From: Tubulanus polymorphus
Taxonomy: Eukaryota; Nemertea; Palaeonemertea; Tubulaniformes; Tubulanidae
NCBI RefSeq assembly: GCF_964204645.1
Contig: NC_134028.1
Coordinates: 1,550,001 to 1,614,000 of the forward strand
Direction: 5' to 3'
Length of the DNA: 64,000 nucleotides
The translations under genes were made by a program, and so were the position numbers. The notes under the pieces are model-generated. The model did no database searches. It had not been told where the DNA came from and saw only the letters and a program-made list of their open reading frames with translations. The stretch's first letter is position 1. Each line of letters opens with the position of its first letter. Shown one piece after another: positions 14,801 to 28,000 of this stretch.

Positions 14801-16291
14801 TTTGGCGCACCTTTTCACCGTGGAACAAGTCAACAGTTGTGGTCTTTCACACGGACGACCAATCTGTCGCTTGTTTTTCGTTGACAAGCGATATTGCATT
14901 CGATACAAATTTAGATTTATTCGATAGGTTTTATTCAAGAGAAAAGGTTGAGCCGTCAGCCTTTTATCGGTCGCGAACAATATTTCATTATATAGATACC
15001 TGACCTGAATAAGAATTCGCTTATTATAACCGCGGTCGAATAGCGTAAAGCAAACACGAAACACGGCGTGGGTACAAGACCGAAACTCAATTAATAAATT
15101 GCACCAATGCATAATCAAACTACATAAATGAAACATAGGCGAAGGTCTTTCGAAGAAGAACTTTTCTTGTTATCTTGCATTAGTTATGACTTGCGAAGTT
15201 CTTTTTTTTTGCATAACCCGGTTATAAACTTTAAACAAGTTGTCGCAGCTGAAGACTGAATGCGAAGATTATTTTTGCACATATTTCTGCCATATCTGCG
15301 CGTAAACAACGGTGTTTCGGCAGGGGTGGAATTTACGGATGCAAAATCCAATGATAAACCACGGACTCGACGAATCCATGGATAAACCGATCAGTCATCG
15401 AATCTCGGTGGTCGAGACTTTCCGCCTGTAAATCAATGCGTTAGCACGACACACGCGGATTTTTTTCGTTCACCCGCCGAAATCTACTAAATCAGAATCG
15501 CTCAATTCTCCATAAACGATAATGGAGTTAACGGGAATCGAACGTGCCCGGACTCGAAGAACGTGATTACCGGGATTTCTCGTTCGATTCAATTGGAATC
15601 AACCCCTTAATCAGTAACACCGATAAACAATTCGAGCGCTGACGAAATTGCGTCGACGAAATACCGGAGTTAAATTGTTTAGACGATCGACTTTGAATGA
15701 AAGGACGATAGATAAACCAAATAACACGAGCGAATAACGAGGTTAACAAATAAATTGAAAATTCCTTTTTGGGATCTGGAACGACAGATTCTATTCCATT
15801 AAGGAAGTTTAGCTTCACGCAGAGTTCCCTAATCGAGTGGCAATTTACTAAACGTTTTAATAAAAGGGTAGAGTGGCGAAAGTTCACTTGTTCAGATGTG
15901 GCTTCTATCGATTTGTGGGGAAAGATATTTTTTCTATCCAACGTTTTTCTTTTTCTAATTTTCAGCAATACAAGTAAACGTCAACTCGCGCGATAGTTTG
16001 AATACGATGGTGAAATTTACGGTGACCGTCAATCAGATTTTCAAAAAAGGTCGAACGAAGATCAACCGCGGAGACAACGTATTCTTGTGGGTTTCCCAAC
16101 AAGATCTCGCCTGTAAGTGCCCGAAGATAAGAGTCGGTAGGCGCTACCTCGTTCTCAGCCATGACAACAACCAGAACGGACGGGATAGTCTGATCCTCGA
16201 CCGAAAAAGTATCGTGATGCCGTGGACGGAAAGATGGGGCAGGCGAGTGCGCAGATATGCAAAACAGGAGAAACGAAATAAGTGCCGATAG
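5642..16291 (+). CDS. Netrin, 3' part (LE2, LE3, linker, NTR domain); 5' end off window
   Basis: Secreted laminin-related guidance cue that acts through DCC/neogenin and UNC5 receptors. Exons by splice site and phase: 5642-5830 or 5878-6066 (LE2, two alternatives), 11640-11789 (LE3), 13464-13526 and 14196-14255 (linker), 14454-14525 and 15966-16291 (NTR, stop TAG at 16289-16291). Every internal junction is phase 1. LE3 carries the netrin-typical [20 protein letters not shown]. The C-terminal part has [16 protein letters not shown] and a basic tail ending NKCR, as in netrin NTR domains. The laminin N-terminal domain and LE1 are absent and should lie left of base 1. The LE3 signature and NTR domain make this a classical netrin, not netrin-4 or a laminin. 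Tail-to-tail with syntaxin-8. High confidence in identity, slightly less in the two linker exons. Confidence 0.95.
5878..6066 (+). CDS. Netrin alternative LE2 exon, copy b
   Basis: Second 189-nt LE2 exon, phase 1 to 1, beginning (A)[13 protein letters not shown] and ending RKACK. It lies only 47 bp downstream of copy a (intron 5831-5877, gtagga...tttacag). It is slightly closer than copy a to the vertebrate netrin-1 LE2 as I remember it ([27 protein letters not shown] are retained). The frame runs open past the exon to 6242, but the gtagga donor at 6067 is where the module ends. Mutually exclusive use with copy a is inferred from the three-LE architecture of all known netrins and the tiny intron. 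Confidence 0.93.
6067..11639 (+). other. Netrin intron between LE2 and LE3
   Basis: 5.6-kb intron from the gtagga donor of LE2 copy b to the atatttcag acceptor of LE3. It holds a CT-rich microsatellite at about 8005-8040. Open frames of 60-130 codons (for example 7255-7647 on + and 6316-6663 on -) have no recognisable motif. No RNA gene or transposon is seen. Confidence 0.6.
13464..13526 (+). CDS. Netrin linker exon 1 (63 nt, phase 1-1)
   Basis: Short symmetric exon between LE3 and the NTR domain. It reads (K)[13 protein letters not shown] then FRESDPT and is flanked by ...ttttacag and gttagt. The low-complexity Ser/Pro/Asp content fits the disordered linker of netrins. Because its length is a multiple of three with matched phases it could be skipped without frame change. 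The donor is a weaker GTTAGT type. Confidence 0.7.
14196..14255 (+). CDS. Netrin linker exon 2 (60 nt, phase 1-1)
   Basis: Second short symmetric linker exon reading (K)[19 protein letters not shown], flanked by cctttacag and gtatgc. Rich in Pro, Ser and Thr, as expected between the LE modules and the NTR domain. Skippable in frame, so a candidate cassette exon. Confidence 0.7.
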
Positions 16292-18933
16292 ATGGCGACA
16301 CTTGATATGATACTCTGCGCATATATGGATATCGCATGAACGTTGATGATGAGTGCGTCTTGGGGTCACACGAGTAAAAATAAACATTAATTTTTGAGAC
16401 TGCGAAGCGAGAAGAAATATCATAATAATCAATATCAATGTTTTATGATCCATAGCGAAAATATCTTTTCCTTATACGACTATACGTGTGACGTCATTGT
16501 AAATTTGAATGGCATTTCAACATTCCGGGTCAGGAACACAATAGTACGCGAAACGCAACAAAATTTCTGAACAGATTTGTTTCTCCTCTCTTGCATCATG
16601 GATGTTGTTTGTCCATGGATGGATCGACTAGAACTAAATATAAACTATCTTTGTTACGTCTATATTTAATACACACAGCAACTACGCATATACATATATA
16701 TAATCCAACGAATATTATAATAACTATATTAATAATAATACGATAATGATCATAGTAATGATATTAATGATTATATAGTCTAAGTATTATAATATTTCGA
16801 GCAGTGAAAAAAATTATCTTTGTGTGTATTTCCGTCATGTTGTAAACTGTTGATGATTTTCGATGAAAAAGTACAAGTCATTATTATTATCAATACTCAT
16901 AATGCATCGTAATAATAGAAATTTGTGTATATGTTTACTACTTACTCGATTAGAACAGTTTAAACTCTTGTAAATAAGTGAAGTATCTCTAAATGCAGAA
17001 GAAATAATGCTATTTAATATAAATAAGTAAAACAAGTCAATAACGTGAATGATTTACGAGGAGAAACGTTAATATTTTTATTGTGTTGATGTCGACGTCA
17101 AGCTCTGAAGTAGCTGGAATATAGAAGCTGTTTACGTAGGGCGGCGACAACGCTAAATCTGACTTGAAATGTTAATTGAAAAGGAAAGCAAAAGCTCATT
17201 ACGGTATATGGTATATATACGGGGAGAGATGTCCTGGGTCTTCGTCAAATTCAAAACTTTCTGTTTTTATTTTGCTTATCGAGGCTGAACTTTGTAGTAG
17301 TTATTCGTTTTGAAAAATAAAAGTCGAAATCCGCATTTCGAAGAATAGTAATATAAAAAAAACGATATAACAATATGAAATATCATTTTTATTCGAACGT
17401 AAGAGCAATAACTCGAAACATTAGCGCCAGTACACAAATCAGAATGGCTATTCGTAATATTGTCAGCGTACGTACGTCTTAATGATTGCCAGTAGACATT
17501 GTAATGTTAGGTCTTCTATCCTTTGTGATTAACTGTTATCCAGTAAATGTATAATAATTTATAAATTCTTCTTTTCTGTCGTTGGTTTTTTTTGTGGATT
17601 CGCATCTTCGATTTCTGTGAGAGTAAAATAGATGTCTATCCTGGGATATGAATTTCAAGTTATCGATATTAATTCAACGTCTCTTGACGTCAGCATCTAA
17701 TGTGTACAATCTCCACCAAGAAACACCGAGAATGGATGAAATTACGTAACATAAGATTTATTTACAGAAGTATCAATTCTATATACAGATACTAGTATAA
17801 TTAATAAATATTGTGATATTACAACATAATAGTTTCTTATAGAAATAATTGTCTCATTTGATAATAAATGTTTAACATTATCATCAGTCCTTTCAAAAAT
17901 GTCTCAAACCAATTTAATTCTACCACAAAAGATAAAGATTGAAGAAGTTGTTGGAATGATAGTATTATAGGTACGTGTACGAACCGAAGATAAAAATTCA
18001 TTCAAACATCTTTTACTAGTATCACATTAAATTCAATTATTCCTAGAAAACGATTCACACCAGTGCTTATGTAATTAGAATCGGAATTGTCTAGACTAGA
18101 CAATTTACAGGGCGGGCAAATTTCGTTTATCTTAAACCTTATTTTCCTGATGCACATTCACTTGAAAATCAAAAACGTATCACTTTTAATAAATATATCT
18201 TCGTGTTTTAGCACCAATACCTGAAAGCGGATAAGACATTTTTTAAAGTGAGATCAATTCGTGTTGTGGAGTAACAATATGAAACGGTAAGCCACAGAAT
18301 ATTCGAAACAGTTTCAAGTCGAAATCAGTGGAACGATAACGTCCAAGAATATTTGCATGAAGCTTTCAGTGACATGGAACTAGTCGGTACCTGGTAGGAA
18401 ATGAGAGTCCATTAATCTATATTCTATCATTATCTGTTAATTAAATATGCAACGCAAAATGGCACACAATGAATTATCGTTAAATGTACGTTTATAACGT
18501 CTGATTCCATCTCTACAGGAAACGATCTATTTTACCGAATCACGTAACCCAACAGGAAATGCACGAGAATTGATGCTCGGACTAAATTCATCGCGCTTAG
18601 TTGCGAGATATTTAAAATCACGCGGCCTAAATCACTGTTTAATGTAAAATTTGCCTTCGTGACCCGAAACAATAAACGCGCGAATATCGGACTATTTGCA
18701 AGAAACTGATCAAACTTTATCTCCCCGCACAGTTAGGCGCATAAACTTGTGTCTGACAAAGAATTCAATTACTCAGATTGGTCGCGCGATGTTTGCACGA
18801 AAACTGAGCGCGATTATTCGCATATAATCAGCCACGATTCAGAACAAAAATACTCATCTAGTTTATAAGTGAAAGGCATTAGATGCGTCGTGAATATCAA
18901 CTCACCGATTGGGGAAGAAGTCCTACAACTGTT
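16292..18933. other. Converging 3' regions of netrin (+) and syntaxin-8 (-)
   Basis: No coding sequence seen. A plausible netrin poly(A) signal AATAAA lies at 17316-17321. On the minus strand the complement of AATAAA occurs at 17757-17762, with weaker ATTAAA-type alternatives nearer the syntaxin-8 stop. The two 3' UTRs therefore probably end close together. AT-rich microsatellite-like stretches lie at about 16690-16790. Confidence 0.45.
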
Positions 18934-21258
18934 TCATTTCTTCCCCGGCACACAGGCAACCGTGATTATGGCAATAAGCAGAAGTATAATGATCACCCAA
19001 TACCCTGAAAATAGATCAGACAGATTAACAAACCCTAGTAACTCGAGAGGGCGAGGAATTTATTACTGCTGATGCTTAAAGTACTTCATAAAACAGGGTT
19101 CGAACAATGATGTGGCTTTTTAAACTTACAACATGAAGAACTAGACTTTCGGTCGACAGTATGAATAGCGCGGGTGCCTTCCAATAGTCGCCGGTCAGTG
19201 TTATCCACATGATCGGTTATATCATCAATCAAGTCTACAAAATATTAAAAATACTAACTTATCAACACCAAGCTGAAGAAAGAAATGCCAATGAAAAATG
19301 AGGATCAGATAAGAAAACCGTAATGAATGTACCACCAACACCAAATGATCCGGATTGATAGTAGGTATCACTTACCATTTTGTGAATCAACTTCATCGCC
19401 GATATCCAGAGCCATGTTTTTCTGTCGTCTGACAATATCTGATAAAACTCCTAAACCTTCGTCTTGTTCTAAGAAAAGAATTATATCGACAAAATAGAAA
19501 AAAGCCAATGGATAAATCTCCAAGTGCGCATCCCAGTTTCTCAGAGATGTGGATTTAAATTTGACAATACAGTTATCAAATATCAAATTTTAATCTCATT
19601 TGATTAAATATTGATTTCGTACTAATATTACAACAAAACTCTCAAGGAGCAACAAAGAATGGAATTTCAGAAAATAAGAGAAAAAACATATACAGTTCAT
19701 CCACCACACCTGGCTACCGCCAAGTAAAAGCATGGTCCCGAATCAACTAAAATGCATTCAGCTTCCCATTTTGTTAACAATTGTTAATTTAAGAATTAAT
19801 TCTAACTCATATGCGTGAAACTAGGTCCTAAATAATTACAAGTAGTTTTACCTTTGATCATAAGCTGTTGTTTGGCTCGCATTTCACCGACAGATAAAGC
19901 AGGTGTGTCTTGTTCGTCCCACGTATCTCGACTTCTTCCGTCAGCTCCTCCAAACAATTGTGATCTAAAGTGATAATGATACATCCCCTGTAGAATTGAT
20001 GAATAATAAGCCTTTCAGTTTAGATCGAGATCATGGAGCTGGCTTTCATTCGACATTATATAGTCAATAGGATCAATGACAAAGATCCCGATTAAATAGA
20101 ATAAGTTTCACAGGATGTAAATTCACCACCTATCCTCGAAACATCATATCCACAAAAACATGAAGACAGGACATCTTTACTAATGTTTCTTACTTTGATG
20201 CATCCGATGTTTCATTCCTGAAAGCCTGGTCGATGCGAGTTTCTAATGTACACAGCTGATCCATCAAATTCTGTCTACGATCGGCTTCACGAGATGATCT
20301 GAGATGTACAGTTAAAGGATTAACACAGAAATAAGGAAGTAAATATTTTGCCATTCGGTATTCTAGTAAACACTATTTTGCATATACAAAAGATTAGAAA
20401 AATAACTTTTACAATTAGAGTTTGAAACAAAATCCGAGTAAGATTTCAGGGTTTGGGTTAGGTCCAGGGTTAGATTTAAGGGTTATGGGGAGTTAAATGA
20501 CAAGCATTAGGTTGTGAACTACATGTATATGTAGTTAAAGGAAGCTTATGAACTGATGGTCACCAACATTAGTTACCAATCAGAATGAGCTAGAGGCAAA
20601 ATCGAAGCGTCTACAAGAATAATACCGCATTGGGAAAATGTCCACTTACGAGAACCAACAGGAAAAATCTATGAATTAATTTCAGAATTGCGGCTTTAAA
20701 ATAAAACGCGTTTAAAATAATCCCTTGTGACTATAGGAAGTGATATATCTCCAATGGTTTTCTTAATAAAACGGATACAGACTTCGAGCTGATTTCATTA
20801 GATTCTGTCGCAGATCGCTGATTTTTGCAGCAAACTGTTTTATCTCTTGACGAATTTGAGTATTTAACTGTAATGACATCAAAATCAACAATTAAAACTG
20901 AACAACAAGTCGCGAAGTTTAAAACACTACGAGCAAAATTGTAACATACTTTCACTGGATTCGCTCCAGTTCTCTTCATGGCATTTCTTTCGTGAATCAT
21001 CTCCATGATGCGTTGTCCGATCTTGTCGGAAACGTCGTAATCTTGTATCCTAAAAAAAGACACCCGCAATTACTTCCAAAAAACGGCCACCTTTCCATTG
21101 CGCAGTTAAAACACCGCTATTCTGGAATCTTTAAGGCAAGTGCATGAGTCGTAAAGCAAACCTATGCCTGCCTAAAGAGCTGTTAACAGCAATCATAAAC
21201 ATTGGAAATTAAACAATTGGTTACAGGGAAATGAAACCTACCATTTGTCTCCAGCCAT
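18934..21258 (-). CDS. STX8: Syntaxin-8 (Qc-SNARE)
   Basis: Complete eight-exon gene encoding about 230 residues (human STX8 is 236): exons 21258-21242, 21049-20950, 20867-20779, 20298-20194, 19964-19852, 19468-19376, 19234-19130, 19004-18934. Phases agree at all seven junctions. The protein has an N-terminal helical region, EADRRQNLMDQL as in STX8, then a Qc SNARE motif with EQDEGLGVLSDIVRRQKNM, zero-layer Gln171 in DEVDSQN, and a C-terminal membrane anchor at about residues 211-226 ending VPGKK. Syntaxin-8 acts in endosomal fusion with syntaxin-7, Vti1b and VAMP8. Exon 3 uses a weak GTATCC donor, chosen because it alone keeps frame into exon 4. Start ATG at 21256-21258 gives MAGDKW. Head-to-head with Fringe. 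Confidence 0.95.
20299..20778 (-). other. Syntaxin-8 intron 3 with telomere-like motifs
   Basis: Intron between exons 3 and 4. At about 20450-20495 it holds degenerate TTAGGG-type motifs (gggttagg, agggttag, agggttat) read on the + strand. Nothing else is recognised. Confidence 0.5.
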
Positions 21259-22029
21259 AGTGGAAGCTTTCTTCAACTTCGAGTGGGTGACTTCTGGATT
21301 GGAGTCAGAGATAGGTGACGTTAGTAACCTGGTAACCTGCTACTAGTGGCTGGAATTGGGAGATAAGATAGGCATTTAATTTGGCCTAATCAATACTAAA
21401 ATAGAAGTTGCAATAACTTGCAAAGTGATTAAGACGACGTGTGTCCATGATCTGATTTGATTTATTGTGAAAAAAAGATATACCGTAAAAACTGCACTGA
21501 ATAAACGACGAATGTTCCAATCTTAATTCATTTATTGGCAAAACTGTTTAGCAGCGGGTGTACGTGTTCCTAGAGATATATTTACCCTACACGAAGTTTG
21601 GAGTTTTCTGGGAATTTTTGGAGCTGGTGTTTTCTAATTTCGGGATTCGAGCCTGATTATTGCGACCAATTCAATTCAATAGTGTGGAGCGCGTGGTTCG
21701 AATTCCGGCATGGCGGGGCGCTGCTGTAATATTATTATGTTTTAGATAGATTTTAAACGGTGCTAGTTAGAAAATGGACCATTTTAAGAACGTGACCACC
21801 TAAATGTTTAGTTGCCCCGCGGTACTCCTGCCGGGAGGGCTCTTGTCGTTACACGCGTGGGTAGCCAGTGACTCGCTCATCGGGACCCTCCTCTTTCCTC
21901 GCACCACAACTTTACCGATCACATGACGGGAAGTGTTTACTTTTATTACATGCAAACGCAGGAAAAGTTCGCAAGTTTTCACATGAAGTTGAGTTGGCAG
22001 TGGTTCGGGTGTGATTGAGTAGCGGCACA
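21259..22029. promoter_or_regulatory. Shared head-to-head promoter region of syntaxin-8 and Fringe
   Basis: The two start codons are 771 bp apart on opposite strands, so both promoters and 5' UTRs must fit here. The interval is less AT-rich near 21700-21730 and 21815-21900. Possible sites are gcatggcgg (YY1-like), tcacatgac (E-box-like) and an adjacent gggaagtg (ETS-like) near 21920. No TATA box is evident at a convincing place. Function is inferred from gene arrangement only. Confidence 0.5.
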
Positions 22030-25000
22030 ATGCGTCATAGGTTGAACAAGATAATTCGATTGACAATTAGCGTCGTTTCTATGATGTGCTGTTTATTAAT
22101 AGTTGCGCAAGTTGGAAATCTGGAGGAATCTGATAATAATAATTTACGATTGATTATCGATCGCTCGGGGGCTGGAATACCCGAGACTATCGTTAAGAAA
22201 ACCGTCAGTGAAAATCATGATGACAGCTCGTATAGGAATTTCGTCCGTCGAACTTTACAAAAAACGGAGCGAAACGGCACGAAGCTGTATTATTACGTTA
22301 AAGTGAGAAGAAAAATACCAGCAGCGGCTAAACTTCGTCTCGACCATCCGAACAACCGCATTCCTCTGACAGCTACCACCAGACCGACAGAAATATCGGA
22401 TTTATTCATCAGTGTGAAAACGACTAAGAAATATCACCGAGAACGTTTAGATGTCATATTGAATACTTGGTTTAAACTCGCTAGAGAACAGGTAGGCAGG
22501 CTATAATAACCTACAAAAATTACCGTAATTTCTATAAAATAGAATAATTGGGTCTCTGATTATAGTGGTATTCTAGTATGTATGTATGTATGCCCTACTC
22601 TACTGGTGGCGCGTAATGTTCTAGGGTTTTAGTGCTAGAACTGTTATTGTGAAAAACTATGACAATCAGGCGTTAGTTAATAGTAGGACACTATATAATG
22701 AGGAATGTTGTGAATATCATTATTAACGGTTTAACAACTGTAGACCTTTTATTATAGTGAGACAATGTAATTGGTATCTAAATTATTGTCAATTGATTTA
22801 ATGAGAGAAACAGAATTTCCAGTCGTTTCTCGTGACTAGCGATTCACAGATAAAACGACTATAACTTTAGGCAATGTCAGTAAAGATATGAATAGCATAC
22901 ACTGCGTAAACAAATTTTCAAAAACTTGAATCTTCTCGTACACTGCCCCTGCTGGCAATAGCTCTATATATTTTCAATGATAATTCACGCTCTATTCTTA
23001 ACGTCTTATTTCGAGTTTCGTTTGAGCTAAAAATAAGCGTTCTAACCGCCGACCGACCGGTACCTGTGTGGGAAGCTGGCTAGTCTCATTGTACCATAAA
23101 AAAACGTCTTAGCCTACATTGTGACACATCTTGTATCGAAAACTATTCTTTCCCTTTTCAATAGAAGCCTTTTCTGATTTTGCACCTGCATCTTTATTCA
23201 ACGACTCCCAATTCATGTCGGCGCCGTGCGATATATTTTTAACCGTTTAAAATTTTAGGTCAGAGACCGTGATTTGAAAAACTTCTTTTCTTCGCGCGAT
23301 GCAACAGGTCTGTGAGCATTTCTCACCCCGATCAGAATGAAAATTAACTACATTTATCTGACATCAGAAATTACTATTATTTTTGCCACACAGTCAATTT
23401 CGATTAGACTTGTTTTTATAACTGGTCCCCTCTTGTTGATTCAGCAGTTTACCGTTAAGTATATATAAACATTGCTATGTTGCTCTGGTCTCTGCGCCTT
23501 CGAGTGTTTTTTGAAGATATGATTTCACTGGAAACACATACAAATAACGCGCGCACCAACTCGATCAAGGTAGAGAATACCACGCCATGCTTAACATTGT
23601 CTGACATCATTAAATGGCCCAGTTCCCACAGACAGCTACAAACATCAGCGCTGAGTCTAGTTCTATTATCAAAATGATCAGATTTTAGGGCCCATAACTT
23701 TCTTGGAAATATGATTTTAAAGTTTTATAAAATAAGCTGAGAATATCGATGTCAGAGTTACCGTTTCTGATAGGTATCGAAGGAAGCTTCATTTTTTGTC
23801 AAATATCTGGGAAATATAGATGCCGGGCAGGTGTTCGACAGTAGTTCAGCTGCGGGACACCCTGAGGTCACACGAGAAATTCCAACGGTTGGTTACAATC
23901 GCAAAAAACCACTTATCTGTGTGTGGTGCTATGCTATGAAAAACTCGTTTTGAATAAATAGTGCGAGGATTGCCTATTATAGTTTTGAGGATCCTTCTTA
24001 TCCTTATCGTATGAATTATCAGTTGTCAAGTGTGTTGACACTTGTCATATCTGATTCACAATTATTGTTGCTAAGGGCTTCGTCATTTATCGGTTAGAGA
24101 GGCAGTTTCCCTTTTTCTCATGAATAGACCTGCCCAGCGTATCACAGATGATCTTCAAATACTCAAACTGTTTCTGTGTACTTTTTGGTTGAAGGGCCCT
24201 GATGACCGCATTCATAGTTTGGATAAATGATCGGAACCATATTGAAAGAATGTTATGTTTTTATATTTTGTAGACACATTTCTTCACAGACTCTGATGAT
24301 CATGAATACCAAATGAAAACAAGTAAGCTAATCATTAGTCTATCAATGTCTTTAGAATGGAAGTTGCCAGTTGATCTTGTAAGGATAAAATACTGCTTAT
24401 ACAGTGGAACCTCGTGACGATTTATCAGTTATTACAAACCTAGAATTTCTCTCCTAATATGACAATTTTAATCATTTCAAAATGGATACGACAAACTATC
24501 GGTAAAAACAATAGATTTGCTGGTCTCGTGAAGTTTGGTGTTGTAAGAAGTGAAGTTTGGTGTTGTAACAAGCCACCGCTGTATTATGTGTGTATTTACT
24601 GCATCTATAGCAGAAATCTACATTTTGATGGGGGATAAAATGAACCACTGTGAGGAAGATACTGTATGGGAAAAAGTTCCCACAGCCACTCACTACCGGG
24701 GGGGGGGGGGGGGATCGGTGATCTATAACAAACTGATAGCAGGTAAAAACTGTGAAACAGATAAACAATGATTCACGACTAGAAACATTGAGGCTTTTAT
24801 TTCACTGATTTGGGAAACTTAGTCATTTATTTGTACTAATCTCATCCGAGTTTTCAAACAAACCGATAAAAAACCAGGAAAAAGTTGATAGCTTATTCGG
24901 CAGGCTATACAAATTTCCATGACTGAACTATTTACCAATAGGAAAATGTAGTACCAGACGAAAATAGTTTGTCCTAGTTTTTTTTGGGCACTCTACACGT

Positions 25001-28000
25001 TTCAAGCGCAGGCGACCGAAGTTGAAGAGGTTCCAAGCCCTAAAAAAGAATAAAAGTTTAGCCTATTTTTTCCTAGGTGATTTTTCTCATGACCTGCACC
25101 TCGTGTATGCCGGTTGATTTTGAACTCATGTGTTCACTGTAGATACTTGGCTGTCAGTAATGATGTTAATCCTTTATCTGTTCAACATCAGCAGCTCATT
25201 TTCACTTCTAACTGATAATAATGAGAAGCATATGCGGAGCAAACCTTTTGTAATGAGATACAAACTGAAGTCAGTGAGATTTTGTTGCTGGTGATGATGG
25301 ATCATTCAATAGTGTGTGATACTGTGTGATCTATGGAGTTCCTTTCAAGACAAGCTCTACTCTCTCAATCCTGTGTCTTATTATTGAGCCTACAGGCTTT
25401 TACTTGTAATCCATTCATAGCCTGGATTCTATTGACTGTTAATATCCGGTCACCAGAATGACCATTGTATCCGGATTAACCCTAAAGCTATAGGCAAAAG
25501 GACAGGATAGGAATCAAAGCATGGACTCTCTAACGTTTTGGGGTACATGATCTAAAGGAACATAGAACTAGCCATGATGCACATGAAGCGCGATGCACAC
25601 AACGCAGAAACAGGAGACCGAAACATTTTGTTGAGTGACTGTGTTTACGAAAAATGAGAAACATGGTTTCGGGAACAACATATATATGAGATCAAACATG
25701 TTTGTTTCCGTGTGCCGTGTGCTTTGGGCTGAGGGAAAACTCATACTATACGCTGGGATCAGTGTCCCTCTGATAATCTATTTTCACGCACCCTGTAATA
25801 AACCTAGTTACCTAGCTAGTTATCAGGTTTCACTAGTATGTGAGGTAAATCATTGTTGACAGGGTCTGTCTTCTGCTACTGTATAACTGGTGATAAACTA
25901 ATAAAATCAGCTATGCTGTAATTAGGTGCTGATAACGCTATATTTATATAGAAAACACATTGATGAAAAGAAGCCTCTTCCATAGAAACATTTGTAGCAC
26001 TGTTGGGGGCTGGTTATATTTGCAGTTTAGTCAACCAACCTTGTTACCAAAATAGTTTCCATCATCCCCTGGTCATAGATTTGCATATTATTATCATGCT
26101 ACTGACCACCAGACAAACTGACATTACACGTGTTCCTTTAATCATAGAATTAATATTTTTATTTTCAGATGGCCGTATGATAAATACAAATTGTAGTGCA
26201 AGCCATAACAGGTACGTTAAGCGGGCCGCCAGGGTTTTTCATCGATCATTTTGATAATCTTCTAATCGTTGATCGTCTGAAGGTGGACACAAGTTTTCCA
26301 CAAAGATAACTTGATATCCGCTGACCTGAAAAATTCTCATTTATTAGTCTACAAGGCTCAGTCACTTTGTTATATGTCAATCAGTTATTATGATTTACAT
26401 CAAATGATTTACTTGTCGTTTTCTGTGGTATATTCGCTATTCAACTCAAATATAATAGCTTATTGTATCCTTGCCGGAGGTCAGAGCAGGAAAGTGTGGG
26501 AATGCATTTTATCGTTCAGCTTCTCGGCAGTTTACGGAGAGCTAATGAGGAGTGCGATGGGGGAGGACAGGCACTTCATACGGCAGTAAACATGAATATC
26601 GAATCAAAACTCGCCTAAACAGGGACTTTGTATCATTTTCCAAGAAAAGCTATGAATTTTCAAGTTGTGGTACGAGTATTAGTCAGATTTTCTCTACATA
26701 TTATCTTTAAACGATGATAGAGCCGGTTTTTACGGGAAATTCCTTCACACTATTTCCTCGCTCGATGCTGCCATCTATCGTCGGTTGAGCGAACCACAAG
26801 CATTCTAAAAAACTAATCGTCACGTTCATTTTCAGAAAGGACCTGTGTTGTAAGATGTCTGCTGAATACGACAAGTTTATTTCTTCCAATAAAAGGTAAA
26901 CTGATTTATGTAATTATAATTTTAAACTCCAATTACAAAAAAGTAAACTAAGTCTCTTTGCTGTCACAATTTGTATAACATGTTATAATACATTTTTTGT
27001 ATATATTTTCAGGTGGTTTTGTCATGTTGATGATGACACATATGTAAACATACCACGGTTGGTAAATGTATTACGTAAATACAACGATTCTAAACCGTGG
27101 TACATTGGAAAACCAAGTCTGAACCACCCGATTGAAACAGCTAATACCGACTTACCCGGTGTAAATATCTATTTCATTATCACCTAAAATTGATGTAATC
27201 AATTAAGAAAATCTATCCGACTGAAAATGAATGTGAATAATTTTTTTTTAAATTTCAGCATAAATTTCTGTTTTGGTTTGCGACAGGAGGAGCTGGTTTC
27301 TGTTTGAGTCGGGCCCTCGCTCTAGCAATGCTGCCCTACAGCGGGTAAGCTTGTCTGATAGCTGGACTTTAAAAATTTGAAAATACAGTGAAAAACAATG
27401 TTTGTATACCGGTATTTCAATTTGCTTCTCTTCTTCCAGAGGCGGAAAATTCCAGAGTGTTTGCAACAAAATTCGTTTGCCCGATGACTGCAGTATTGGT
27501 TACATAATTAGTAAGTATTCATCTCTGAAGACAAATGGTTCTGATTATTTCCATCATATCAGGATAATCATTGATTCAAATGATTTCTCATTTCAGCTCA
27601 ATATCTCAAAGTTGATTTAACTGTAGAAAAAGATTTTCATTCTCATCTCGAAGGCCTCGCACTTCTCAACCCGACGAGGCTTCACCAATATGTATGTAGC
27701 GATTAATTGTCATTGATTTGAGAAAATCTAGTTGTATGAAATATTTTTAGTTTTTTGTTTGTGTTGATCGTTTTGATTTCAGATAACATTAAGTTATTCT
27801 CCGAGTGGTGGGAGGCCTAACGTGATAAATATTCCCGGATTTCCTTTTAAGGATGATCCAACAAGGTATTTATTTTTACTTGTATTATATATTTGGAACC
27901 CTGAATAGAATAAGAAATGATTTTTAGAAAGTTTTCATTTCATAATTTTACAGGTTTTATTCGATTCATTGTAAGCTGTTTCCACATCTAAAATCCTGTC

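Larger units (their letters stand above)
11790..15965 (+). other. Netrin introns between LE3, linker and NTR exons
   Basis: Four introns (11790-13463, 13527-14195, 14256-14453, 14526-15965) with GT...AG ends. An AT dinucleotide run sits at about 11932-11951. At 14638-14695 a short motif, atgaaatyagcgcg, occurs twice in direct orientation. Minus-strand open frames at 14741-15136 and 15567-15968 look like chance. Confidence 0.6.

Noticed and set aside
15962-16453. 163-codon minus-strand open frame
   Set aside because: It is the antisense shadow of the netrin terminal exon.
22015-22029. Upstream in-frame extension of Fringe from 22015
   Set aside because: It begins with TTG. The first ATG, at 22030, gives a proper signal anchor.
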